Shown: positions 48,838 through 60,021 of the stretch, one piece after another
How the letters are laid out: every line of letters begins with the position of its first letter
How positions within the stretch are numbered: position 1 is the stretch's first letter
Assembly: GCA_037577475.1 (NCBI GenBank)
Contig: CM075197.1
Span: 25,672,150-25,736,149, forward strand
DNA from: Chaunax sp. Z400
Lineage: Eukaryota; Chordata; Actinopteri; Lophiiformes; Chaunacidae
Reading direction: 5' to 3'
DNA: 64,000 nucleotides
The notes under the pieces: model-generated
The model's input: only the letters and a program-made list of their open reading frames with translations
What the model was told of the DNA's origin: nothing
Databases searched by the model: none
Translations under genes and position numbers: made by a program

Positions 48838-49901
48838 ATTTAGCCTTTGTTTGAGGAAACTGCTTCTTACAGCAGATTGGAGCAGTAAAATGCTTGAAAC
48901 GTACACAAAATATGTAAAATATTACTTCTTTTTTTTACTGTACTAAGTATTTATATGTTGGTACTTTTACATAAAAGATCTGAATATTGTGATTTATGAT
49001 GCTGCTTCTTACCAGATTACAGCAGTAATATGTATGTATTACTTTTCTACTTTCCTTTTCTCTTTTCTAAAGAAATGTGGATTGAAAATTGAGTTGTACA
49101 CATTTACATCCGTTAAGCTGCTGAGTACAAAGATCCTTTATTACCACATTTGTCAGGCAAATGGAACAGGTAGATGGTCAAATCTGCTTGTTTAGGTGAC
49201 ATCATGTACAAACCACATGGTTTTAACATCCGTGAACCACATTTAACCAGATCCAGGGATGGAGATGCTTCCTGCCTGAGTGAAATCATGTGTAGCCCAT
49301 GCTGTAAGCCCCCATCAGACTGAGTTGATAAAAGCACTGTTACAGTATTTATGGTAACCCATATGGGAACAGTGTGGGGCAGTAAAATGGAGCCTCAGTA
49401 GGTGGCGCTCTTTCCTCTTCCTCTCACAGACCAGAGGCTGGAATTATCATCAGACACTGGAGAGACCTACCCCTCCATGAAGACTTCTTCTATAAATACA
49501 CACTGATATACATAGCTTCATACGTAAAAGGTATACTGGTGTCATATTGTACACACATATAAAGGAATATATTAATATCAAAGACATACACATGCTTACA
49601 TACTAATCAAAAATAACTTATTATGAAGGATAAATCATACAAAAACAGTACTTTTTTAAGTAAAATCTCTATATATGACATTTTTCCCTAAGATCTAGTG
49701 TTGAGGTCTTGTTGTTTTTTTCAAAAGTCACGTGAAGGGAGGGATGGAAAAGAGAGAGAAACTGGATTAAGGCAGAAATAACCAATATGTTTAAGGAAAC
49801 CGGGAAGAGAAAGTGCACACAGAAAGGATGTCACAGCTGCTCTGCTCTTTGTCACTTTCTTGCCACTTCTCTCTGACTCCCCCCCTCCTCCCCTCTCTGT
49901 C

Positions 49902-51332
49902 TCAGCCTCTCCCATTCCTCGTCAAGACCTCCCTCCCCACTGCCTGATTGGCTCTGGACAGCAGCACACAGACGCAGGACGAGTCGATTCGGATCCACCT
50001 CCATCCGGTCCGGTTGTTTACGTCTTTTGTGAGCGCTCGGACGTACGACTGCTTGGCTTTGCACTCGCTCACCCACTGTTTTTTATCCACGCCCAAGCAG
50101 CCGGCGCCCGCTACGCCAGTCCCTACTGGTTTTAGAACCACCCCGCCACCCCTCGACCTGCTAGCATTACTCCACTGCTCTGCCTGGCGGCAGCGAGTCT
50201 CGTAAAAGTACTGTTTGAGTGGTCCCGTCTGGGTCTGGATTTCCTGCAAGATGGTGACTTTCTGACCGTGAGAGTCGATGGCGGTTGTCTTGTCTGTAAC
50301 CCAAACACTTTCCGACTCGCACACCGACTTCTCCCCTCTCCTCCTGTCAATCAAATGTGAGCGTTTATTCCTTTTAACAGCAGGGGCAGCCTCCGCAGAG
50401 ACTGTGGACGAGTCTGCCCAACTCAGAGTCATGCTCCTGTCGATCGCACGGTCCCCGTGACCCTCGATGTGTGCGTCCATGTCTTCCTGCTCCTCTTTGT
50501 CCTCCTCTAGCAGGCCAGTCTCCAACATGAGCAGGAGAGGAGGGCGTCCTGGAGGCGACGGGGAGGGTGAGAACAGGACCCGCGGATGTGCGTCCAGGAA
50601 CATCTCGTCTCCCAAGATGCCGTCCAGACCCGGCCCTGGCTCCGAGTTCAAACTCTCCTCGGCCAGACCTCTTCCGGCCCCAGGTGTCCTGGTTGTGGGT
50701 GCATCTCTCAGCTTGCCTGAGGGAACAGTTGGTTCGGGTCCTCTTTGACCTTTCAGATTAGCAGCAGGACTGACAGCATTATGGGTTTCTGCTGTTGAGA
50801 CCTGTAACAGTCTTTCTGTAGAGTCCTGAAGACTGTCCAGCTTGGAAAAGTCCATAAAACTGGAGTAATCTTGCCTGCTGCTGCTGTCAGCTTTGTAGTC
50901 CTTTGGTAGAGAATTATCCTTAGAAATATCCTCGGTCCTGAGCGTTCCTCCTGTGGGAACATCCAAAGTGACACTGCTTTTGTCGTCACTGCTTGAGTAA
51001 CTATTTGATTGGTAGGTTCCTGCATTCTCCACTTTGAACGTGAAGGTCTCTTCATCTACGGAGGATTGCACATAATCCTTACGGTTCTGGAGGTTTTGTC
51101 TGTTGGGTCGTTGGCTAAGAGCAGCAGCCATGTTGTAGTCTGTTTGTGAGGCATTTCCATGGAAGTTGTAGTCCACAGGAGGAGCTGCGAGGCCAGCAGC
51201 CTGGTCATGACGGCGCTCTCTGCGGTTGTCAAAGCCAGGCTCTGTCGTCGCGGCGGCAATCCTGGACACAGGGTTGTGAGGGAAGGGCAGGGCCGAGGCA
51301 ATCACCATGGCAACCAGGGGAAGCCAGTGCAT
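49902..51332 (-). CDS. ntf4: Neurotrophin-4 precursor, single coding exon
   Basis: 476 residues from the ATG at 51332 (a GTG four codons upstream is not a likely start). A signal peptide (MHWLPLVAMVIASALPF) is followed by a long pro-region, a furin site (RNKR, ends at residue 324) and a 152-residue mature part. The six cystine-knot cysteines are at about 338, 381, 412, 424, 453 and 455. VSECKAKQSYVRALT and GWRWIRIDSSCVC are diagnostic of NT-4 against NGF, BDNF and NT-3. PRVLFSPSPSPPGRPPLLLMLETG-type sequence (residues 250-273) matches the human NT-4 pro-region. Secreted NT-4 acts on TrkB and p75. Two features differ from mammals: about 220 extra pro-region residues, and a C2-C3 loop of 30 residues (16 in human NT-4). 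N-glycosylation sequons NAS and NRT lie in the mature part. A strong minus-strand acceptor (CCCCCAG, exon from 51351) precedes the ATG, so a noncoding upstream exon is expected. Confidence 0.92.
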   Translation of the reverse strand: MHWLPLVAMVIASALPFPHNPVSRIAAATTEPGFDNRRERRHDQAAGLAAPPVDYNFHGNASQTDYNMAAALSQRPNRQNLQNRKDYVQSSVDEETFTFKVENAGTYQSNSYSSSDDKSSVTLDVPTGGTLRTEDISKDNSLPKDYKADSSSRQDYSSFMDFSKLDSLQDSTERLLQVSTAETHNAVSPAANLKGQRGPEPTVPSGKLRDAPTTRTPGAGRGLAEESLNSEPGPGLDGILGDEMFLDAHPRVLFSPSPSPPGRPPLLLMLETGLLEEDKEEQEDMDAHIEGHGDRAIDRSMTLSWADSSTVSAEAAPAVKRNKRSHLIDRRRGEKSVCESESVWVTDKTTAIDSHGQKVTILQEIQTQTGPLKQYFYETRCRQAEQWSNASRSRGGGVVLKPVGTGVAGAGCLGVDKKQWVSECKAKQSYVRALTKDVNNRTGWRWIRIDSSCVCVLLSRANQAVGREVLTRNGRG

Positions 51333-51458
51333 CACTCCCAACACGTATCAGCTGGGGGATGAAACAGAGGAAGAGAGAGACAATGTTATTTTATATAATG
51401 CACATGTGGCTTCTATGGTTAACCTAAGTACCTCAATTAAAATGTAAAACGAGAGTTT

Positions 51459-51511
51459 TTACTGGTGGCCCGCAGCTTTATGGCCACGATGCTTTAACCG
51501 CTGAGCTATGG
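51459..51511 (-). repeat. tRNA-like (box A) SINE fragment
   Basis: On the minus strand this reads GCCATAGCTCAGCGGTTAAAGC..., with a box-A-like TAGCTCAGCGG and a D-arm that can pair, followed by GGCCATAAAGCTGCGGGCCACC. A proper anticodon stem and box B are missing, so it is more likely the decayed head of a SINE than a tRNA gene. Confidence 0.35.
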
Positions 51512-52210
51512 CTTTAAAATCTTGGCAGAAGTCGTGGAAAAATACGGCCAAGTACATGAAGGTTGCTTCTTGTGGGAAGATGGAGTTCAGCTATGAAGGC
51601 TGTAGATTCTGCCGTCTGACCTTCAAACGGAGACACTGACAACCTGGTATGTACACAAGTCAGAAACTTTACAGCCAAAGGAAATGGACTAAAAAGATAT
51701 CTGTGATTCTGAGAAAACAAGCCTTCTCTCTCAGCTTTTAAGGACACATTTTTTCCCCTTATTTGTTCTGCTGTCACAGCCTCTGGGAATCTCATTAATT
51801 CTGTCGTAACAAACATGACTTTCCTCAGGTCTACTTAAAAACACATCAATCACAATGAAGCATCCCAGTATTGGTGAGGTAAACTTCAGGTATTCTACCT
51901 GATCACACCTGGTCTGTGGTTGAATTTGAAAAGGCGATGTCTGAACATAATACATCTGCCTCCTCGGATTGGAAGGCTTTACTTGTAGGGCGATCGTCGC
52001 TATTGTAAATGCTGCCTGCCAAAACCTGCATTACTTACACTTTGTGCATTACTAAAGGATTGGTGGATGTGCAAGAATTATATTTTCATATAAAGTCTCT
52101 TTGGCACACACCACAGTTTATCATTTTCAAGCAGAAAATCTAAGCATTTAATACCTGCAGTGTCTTAAATGTGAGCGTTTGTATTTTCTTGTCTTATATT
52201 TACTTTCACT

Positions 52211-52335
52211 GAGGAGGTAATGCTTTTCCAGGTGTTTATTTGTTTGTCTGACTGTGTTGTTAGTAGGATTACGCAAAAAGTTGTGAAAGGATTTGATGAG
52301 GCTTTTTTTGAAGAGGTAGGGTATGGCCTGCAGAA
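52211..52335 (-). repeat. Interspersed repeat, 'CCTCCGCCAAGG' family (copy 4, reverse)
   Basis: The plus strand reads GAGGAGGTAATGCTTTTCC...TTGTTTGTCTGAC...AGGATTACGCAAAAAGTTGTGAAAGG. This is the inverse of the right end of the family (GTAATCC..CTGACAAACCAAC...GGCAGAGGTAATAA in 59945-60021). Confidence 0.55.
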
Positions 52336-52699
52336 TAATTCATTATTTCATCATCTAGATACAGAATTCTTTTAAAGGATTCTTCACCATTGCGGGATAG
52401 GGGCAATTGCAAAATTGACAAATAATAATACTTGCAACTAAGATCAGACTGTAGCAGGAGCTGCACTCATTGAGATTGGTGTCAAATTTGACATATCTTA
52501 AGTTACTGAGCTGGATCCTGAAAACAATATCCATTAGTGAAATACTGTTTATCTTGAGTTACTATCATGCTAATAATGATATGAGGTCGGTTTCATGGTC
52601 AAGGAGTCATATTATGGGGGTCAAACTATGATGGGACCATTGGTTTTGGGTGCAGTGATATAATGGGGAGACTGGGCTGCCTTGACGGAGGTTTAGGCT

Positions 52700-52825
52700 C
52701 TCTAGTATAATAAATTAAATATCTTTTAGGCTTTGGCCTGTTTTCTGATATGTTTAAAATAATATTTCATTAATTAATCGAGAAGATAATCAGCAGATTA
52801 ATTGATAATGATAATTCACAGGCCT
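52700..52825. mobile_element. hAT-type 'AATCGATTAATCG' repeat fragment
   Basis: ATTAATTAATCGAGAAGATAATCAGCAGATTAATTGATAATGATAAT matches the end of a family of nonautonomous elements very common in fish. A second fragment may lie at about 11060-11120 in the ccndx intron (GGGGCTGCAACCAAC). Confidence 0.55.
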
Positions 52826-54090
52826 GGTCTGTTTAATACATTTCCAATTAATAAACTTAAACTATGCTGCCCCACAAAGCCAAAGTGCAGTATCTGCGAA
52901 AAAATGCTAAACTGAGAAAAACAGCTTTGTGTTTTTCTTTCTGTCGGTAAATACCTCCAATACCTCCAGAAAATGCAGCAGCAGCAAGACAACATTCTCA
53001 CAGATTGAAGAGAAGACATACGTCTTTCAAATCTGGCCCAAAAATGAGAATTTCACAAAAATTGCACATACTGCGCTTTGCCTTTGTAGGGCAGTGTAAT
53101 GAACCAAATTCAATTGGATTATTTAATGCAAAAAGTTACACAAGTGATTTTCTCTTGGTGTCGATGCAAATGATCATAGTTTATCAGACTTATTAAATTT
53201 CTCATCACATTTATTTCTTATTTTCTCTTAATTAGTCTGATGCTGATGATACATTGAATCTTATTATCATTATATTATTGAATTATCACAACTATCAACT
53301 AATAGAACTCTACAAAACACTCATTTAAACACTCCCACATGTGAGCCTCATGCATTAGTTTTTACGTCTGACATCATTTACATGACTCGAATCAAGGAGT
53401 CATCCTCATCTCAAAATGAGGTTCCCCCAGCGACTAACTGCAAAAATATTCCAGTCACCCATTCATGTGTCATGCACATTGGGGATGGTATTCAACCAGG
53501 ACACAGAAGCCTGTTCGGCGGAGGTGATCATCAGTGCAGTAATTCGTTTGAAAGCAGGGAGGAGGTCACTTGGAAAGAGTTAAAATAGGTGGAATGATGA
53601 GAATGTCAGAGATGCAGCTTTACTGGCGAGGCTCCTTCCTCAGGCAGCGAAGAGGCGGAAAAACACGCAGCAACAGAACATACAGTAAGTGCAAAGGAGC
53701 GGATGTCATGAGTGTTTGCTTGTGGTGTGTGAGGGTGGCTGAATGCGTGGCATCGTCAGAGTGTGTGTGTGAACATGTGAATGACAAAATCAAACACACT
53801 CAGTGACAGGACTCAGCAGGGGCCACACCCTGGACACAATGCAACTGCCAAGGAGGTTTCGTCGGCACATCAGTCATCCTGTCACCTCGGGTGCTGTGCA
53901 ACGTGCCAATGATAAAACACACATCGGAGTGCATTCCTGTTTTCTGCTACTGATCGGCGGCTGCCAAAATAAACCCACATACCCGGATTAGCACATCCCT
54001 CAAACACGGAGACGACAGCCAATTAAGATCAAAGCTGAAAACAAAGTGTGTGCAGCTGAGATGAACTCTGATTGGAGAGGAAGATCATGC

Positions 54091-54835
54091 TTTTAAAAAG
54101 GGACAGTTCACCCAATTCATCTCATCCAGTTCATCTCATTCAGCATTTATCTATGCACCCACATGCATGGATGGAAGTTAATCAACAAAACATTTCTGGA
54201 GCTTAAGAGCATTGCAGCACTCTCCGAAACAAGTCGGGGCGTGTTTTAATATGAGAAAAAACAACCAAAAACAAACATAAAATGACTCCATACAGCTCAC
54301 ACCAAGTCTGCAGAAGTACTTTGATCCCAAACTAATTAGAAAAGACATCATTTTACACCCTTTTAAAAGAGCAAATCATCACATAAGCTCACACCTTGTC
54401 TGAGGATGGTGCACAAGCTCAAAAGTGTGAACATCCACCGCTAAACATCACACAACAGAGAACTCTGCTGAAGCGACAAGTGCCTCTGTTGGATCTAACG
54501 TTACCGTGTCTGTGTTTTACAAGTCACTCCGACTTTCTGCACCTTCCTCAGAAGGGTAAAGTTTTCATCTTAAAGAAGGTGGAAATATAATCTTTTCAAA
54601 TCAGTTTGGAGTCGTGGGGATTTTGGAGACTTAGGTTACATCATGCAAGCTATATGGAAAGATTTTATATTTGTCTATAGTTTTTTTTTTAGATGTTTTA
54701 AAACTAGTCTCCATCTTCTTCTGTCTTCTTCTGCGACTCCGTTTTGCTGCGAAGCTCCAGAAATGTTTTGTCGACCAAGAAGCTTCAGCTTGGGCTGAAT
54801 TTGTATTTTTTGGGGTGAGCTGTTCTTTTTTTAAA
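54091..54835. mobile_element. Foldback (long inverted repeat) element, about 745 bp
   Basis: The left end TTTAAAAAGGGACAGTTCACCC pairs with the right end GGGGTGAGCTGTTCTTTTTTTAAA. Complementarity continues inward: ACAAAACATTTCTGGAGCTT (about 54187-54206) is the exact inverse of AAGCTCCAGAAATGTTTTGT on the right arm (about 54752-54771), and further arm segments match with gaps. No transposase is present. The terminus matches the family half-sites at 36741-36760 and 38115-38178. Confidence 0.8.
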
Positions 54836-55641
54836 GGGCTTTGTCGGAGCACTCAGACGCCACACAGAGGGGCAGGCAGGCCTTCTAAGTGGTTTCTTTG
54901 TGGCGGCAGCAGCACTTCATCACCGCGCTTCATTTGCTGCAATGACACGCATCATTTGCGGTCCCTGCGAGGCCAGACGAGGATCACGACGCGTTTCCGC
55001 CCTCTGAACCAGACCCGTGCGCTTTGAATCCCCTCAAGATGAACTCTCCCACAAGAAGCTAAAAATGTGAAACCTCACTTAAGAAAGAAAACATCGCTCA
55101 CTTGTGTTAATCCTAATCTCCGTAACCAGAACTTTGTCCAAATGAGCAAGAAGGACTACCCTGAAACCACAGAACGGGGCCTAAACAAACAGACAGGGAG
55201 TAACCATGTCATCCATGAATAAACAGACTGAATAGACTAAACTATGACATTAACTGCGAGGCCTCCACGGACTATAGTTGTATTATTTAGCATTAATTAT
55301 GAAGTCCTTTCAGATAGCTCAGAGCTGGGTCTTCATGTTCGCTCAGATCCATCAGCTCGATGTTTAGAAAGACTTTTTTAATGGTGCAATACTGTAACAT
55401 CCCCACAGGATATCAGGAGGATGACCTCAGAGAACATTTTTAAGTGGCAGTTTGAAACAGATCTATTTCACACTGCTTCAACGTGCAAAGTTTCCCTCCC
55501 TCTGAACCACTATTTAGTATGTTGTTTCTCTCACTGGTCTAACTCTTGTATTACTTTTATTGTTTGCAATAAACCATTTCCTTTTCTTCTTTTTTTTTAT
55601 TGTAAAGTACCTTAAGTTACAATGTGTAAATAAGAATTATT

Positions 55642-55951
55642 AAGGCTGCAACTAGCAATTATTTTAATTTTCTTATTATCAGTTAATCTTCTGATGTTTT
55701 TCTTCATTAATGTGTCAATTATTTGGTCTATAAAATATTTTTTTAAAACTGAAGAATTTCTTTGTTTTGTTTGAACAAAAGTCCAAAACCATAAGATGTT
55801 ATATTTACTTAATGAAAAGCAACAAATGCTCATATTTTAGAGGCTTGAAACAGATTTAAATGTGTGCTTTGAAAATGATCTCAAAGACAAATATTTGCAG
55901 ATTATTTTTCTGTTGATCCACTAATTGATGAAATGAATCATTCCAGCTCTA
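55642..55951. mobile_element. hAT-type nonautonomous element, 'GGCTGCAACTA' family
   Basis: It begins AAGGCTGCAACTAGCAATTATTTT, has internal ATTATTTGGTCTATAAAATATTTT and AACAAAAGTCCAAAACCATAAGATGTT, and ends GATGAAATGAATCATTCCAGCTCT. This is the order of a widespread fish repeat whose ends are GGCTGCAACTAAC and GTTGCAGCTCT. Confidence 0.7.
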
Positions 55952-58900
55952 AAATATATTATAATCCTTTTTATAATGACAAAGCCAGAGTCAAAAGATT
56001 GAAATGCATGAATCAGACCACCTTGGTGATGCAGTTACGACAGATTTTTACTCTAAAACAAGGCAGAAAAACACAAAGATGTGAAAAATCACTTGACGTG
56101 TTTCTTTATTAAATCTGGCACCTGGCAAATTGGTCTGTTTTGTGTGCTGCCAGTGTGAACCGCAGGGGTTTAATCGAGCTGACAGCATGAGTGAAAGAGG
56201 AATTGGTGGGGAATTATGCTTCAGAGGGCCCCTGCCTGAAGGACCCTCCCCAGGAAACAGATGTCATAAAGTAGCTCCACACCTGGCAGTGGCTACTGTG
56301 CTATTAGCGTGTTAACAAAGTAATCCCCCACCTCCATGTGTGCTTAATGTCAGACATGTCCATCTGACAGAGATAATGCATTCTGTGTTAGTGCTGGGAC
56401 CAGGACCAGGCCCCGTCCCGTCCTAATCCTTCCTCGTTTGAAGTCTAACACAAAGTGCGACGGGGTTGGAAGATGTCTGGAGGCCCGCTGCCTGGAGAGC
56501 AGTCACACATCACATCTTTAGGCAGATTTTATGACACATTCGGTGTGACTAAGACGTCTGAAATGCATCTGTAATTGTGACAATAAACACAGCGGCAACA
56601 AAAGTAGCTCCAACATGGAAAACACATGCAGGTAAATGTTTGTCCTCCCTCTCTCTGTGTGAGTAAAGCTTTAGCCTCACATGTGCTCTTTTTAAAGTGC
56701 CCACTGGCTGTCCCACTGTGCAAACAGCCCATTAATTCCAGCTCTGTGATTATTTCGTGCCACTCTCAGCCCGCAAGATCCAGCCTCTTCCTCTCAACCA
56801 TTAGCGCCATATGATCGGCTCGATCAGAAGATCAGTCTTTCACGCACACAAGATGATAGCACACATCTCGATGAGGTGCTGCTTGCAGTGGGGATCCTAG
56901 ACTCTTGGGTTTCCAAGGTAAAGAAGCCATGTTCTCAGCTGTCATATGGTAGCTAGAAGGGGTCCCTTCTAGTTCTGGGGTGTTGGTTGTGGGCTGTATA
57001 GTGCCTTCATGGAAGGTTTAATGACATTCTTAGCCGTCTTTGAAAAATGGGTAAATAACAGTCGCTATTTTGGGGGCCCCCTTTCCCAATTTTCTGTTGG
57101 GGCACCCCAAACATTGGCGTGGTTTGCCTCTGTGGATGGTGCACCCCTGGCTCATGCAATAAAAGAGCATGGCACAGCTTTAAATGCTCGCATTACATCA
57201 TATATTAGAGTGCAATTAAACTTTTGCAAGTGAACTGTGGCTACATAAAAGCTGTTCTGATTTTGCACTCACCTCACAAGAAGTCTATCCCTGATCTTTT
57301 GATAATATCGGATTAAGACATAATCCTATCACAACCAGTGTGATCTACCTGCTGGTTTGGATCTCACCTCACCTGACTGATTGCCAATGAAAATAAAATG
57401 TGAAAGAGGCTACAACTGCAAGGCTGCCAAAGAAATCCCTGATCTTGTGCAGGAACACTTCTAAAGAGTTGGACTTGAAAAAACACAGATATAAATTAAA
57501 TTGATTATTTAATAAATCACATCAGTTTGCAATTTATTTTTGCATTCATGAATGTTAGTAAATGTATGAGCTCATTCATAAATAAATACAAAAGAATGAA
57601 ATATGAACTCGTATGTAGCTAAATAAACACACAGGTTAAGAAACTGACCTAATTAAGGGTTGTTTGTCACATTATGTAACTAGCAGCCCATTAAACTGAT
57701 TTAATGCGTCAATAAATCAATAAATATGTGCATATAATGACTGATGAACACCGTAAAATACTTAAACACTATTTGAAATGAACAGTTGAAGGCCGACGTG
57801 TGAGATTTAAAGCCATACCGTTTAGGTGAGATCCGGACCCCGCGTCCTTCCAGCTGACACCACATTGATTATAGAGTCCTGTCCCAGTCGCTCAACTGGT
57901 TTAAAAAAATAAAGTCAAAAAGCACCTTCGTATGGTAACCACAAAACTAAGCACAAAGATTTCTTTCTTCTTTTAATAGTCCGTGACATCGCATGTGTCC
58001 CCAAAATCCGACGATAAATATAGTCAGAAACCAGAAAGCTCTCCTGCCCTGGGGAGCGCTTCCACTATGGAATAACCCAGAAAAGTCTCAAAAGAGTAAA
58101 AACTTAATGTATTCCATGAGTTGTACCTCCTCCAAGTCGGGCCAGGGGAAAGGTGTCTTAGTTCAAATATGTGAACGAAGAAGTGGAGAGGTGAAGAAGT
58201 TGGCCAAATGTTTTAAGATCTGAACTCCGCCTGAAACGCATTAAGTCTGACACACCGTGAAGCTAGCATGATTCCAAGTAATCGCTTCTTCTTAGGCCTT
58301 TCAAAATAAACTTCGTTTGAGAAATATGTACTGCTTTTGAATAGTCGACGAGCAATAGTGCTTTTATTTTGAAGGCAACCACGGGAACTTCTGGTAGAGT
58401 TTCTTGTGTCCCGCTGCTAGCATCACGCAGCTAACGAGTCTGGATTCTCCTGGGAAGCGCAAAGACAAGTTTTCCCCCTCAGGAGGTTAGTATAATGAAA
58501 AAAGACCTACAACATTAAACGAGTAACATCTGTTAGAGCAGATGTCGTTCTAACTCTTTTCCTAAACAGATTTATGTAATATAAAACAGCATTCAAGGGT
58601 TTAAAAAGCAAAATTAGCGAAGAAAAAAAATCGCATTTCCTTGGTGGCGAGATGTGATGCGTTCATATAAAACGTTGTGTGGCGTTTAAGTTTTGACTGT
58701 ACATGTGCGTGACTGAGATATTTTTACCTTCACTCCCCCTTCATGTTTTTCATCCCCGCCCCACTCTTCACAAAAAACAATTTGATGAATTACCAGCAAT
58801 GTGGTCTTGGCACGTATCCATGTAATGTGAGTTCATTGTAGGGTGGTAACAGTGCAAATTATTACAAACAAGCGGCACTGAAGCGGCATGGCGTAATTCC

Positions 58901-59594
58901 TTTGGCACGGCCAAATTTAACGACGTAACCCCATGTTTGAATGCCAAATCTTTATTAAGATTTATACCTGTTAGATATGTTTTGAGGGGGTGGTAGGGGC
59001 CTGGCTCTATGGCTGCTAAATGTCTTCATCAGGGGCAGTTTGGCAGGCTAATTCGGACCTGATGAATTAATTGGCTGTAATAGTACTTTGCATACTTTTA
59101 CAGACAGGGTACAAAATATGGCTTTTACAAAAGTTGAAATACCACAAATACCACAGATACATGTTTGACAGTGTGACAAAAAACTGTATACTCTGGTAGA
59201 CTGTGTGAAATATTATGTAAATATTTTTTTAATGTGCAACTAGACTAAGCTAAGAGAGCGCAAAGCTCCTCCAACACTATCGTCACAAAAACCCAAAACA
59301 TATAGGCCGCGCCAAATATATATTTTAATCTCCCAGATCTGGATTATAATCTGGATCCAGTTGCACATAATAATGGAACATCATGAGTTGTCCATGCCTG
59401 GGTATTTTTATTTTGGTTGGTCTATCATGCATTTTTGAAGAAAGTGAAAAAGTGATGCAGAATCCACATCCATATCTGGATCTGCTTCAAAATTTAATGA
59501 GCTCATTCTTGGCCCACGATCCACACATACACAGGAAATCTTTAAAATCCATTGACAGCTTTTTGCTTATGTTACAGACAAAAAAAACAAACAA

Positions 59595-60021
59595 CTAGAA
59601 TGTCACTCAGTAGAGCGTATACCTCCGCCAAGGCCCAATAGTCCCCTTTAATTCAATCAAGCCTTGTCCAAAATAAAACTCATAGCCTTCACACCGTAAT
59701 TTAAGGTTACTTAAAGGTTACCAACCCCCTAATTATGCCTATTTTTCCTCATCAAAATCCACGCATTATTCATGGAATAATCATTATTCTGAGAAATTAA
59801 AGAAAATGTTGAAAAAACTGGAGAGAAAAAAAATCTAAATCCTGGATCTGCCCCTTTATCCAGATCCACACCAAAATGTAATGGGATCAGTTCTGGCTGA
59901 AGCCCATCCTCCCACCAAGTTTCAGGACAATCCGTTCTGTAGTATTTGCTTAATCCTTCTGACAAACCAACCAATAAACACACACAGGTAAAAACACAAC
60001 CTCCTTGGCAGAGGTAATAAA
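59595..60021 (+). repeat. Interspersed repeat, 'CCTCCGCCAAGG' family (copy 5, near full length)
   Basis: It starts ACTAGAATGTCACTCAGTAGAGCGTATACCTCCGCCAAGG and ends AACCTCCTTGGCAGAGGTAATAA; the inverse-complementary ACCTCCGCCAAGG and CCTTGGCAGAGGT form short terminal inverted repeats. The interior has GGATCTGCCCCTTTATCCAGATCC and GACAAACCAACCAATAAACA. No coding capacity is seen, and the class is not certain. Confidence 0.7.

Larger units (their letters stand above)
45038..49901. other. Region between ppfia3 and ntf4 (convergent 3' ends)
   Basis: No coding gene is recognised. It holds a Tc1/mariner-type fragment (46500-46765), a family repeat with an embedded minisatellite (46910-47310) and a hAT-type MITE (48558-48837). 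A distal AATAAA at 48267-48272 could end a long ppfia3 3' UTR. A minus-strand AATAAA (plus-strand TTTATT at 49137-49142) could end the ntf4 transcript. Confidence 0.65.

Noticed and set aside
51333..51344. Upstream start for ntf4 at 51344
   Set aside because: The codon on the minus strand is GTG; the ATG at 51332 begins a good signal peptide.
51459..51511. Possible functional tRNA gene on the minus strand
   Set aside because: It has box A but no proper anticodon stem, T-arm or box B; better read as a SINE remnant.
54396..55027. Short open frames between 54396 and 55027
   Set aside because: Most of the interval is the right part of the foldback element; the frames carry no protein signal.
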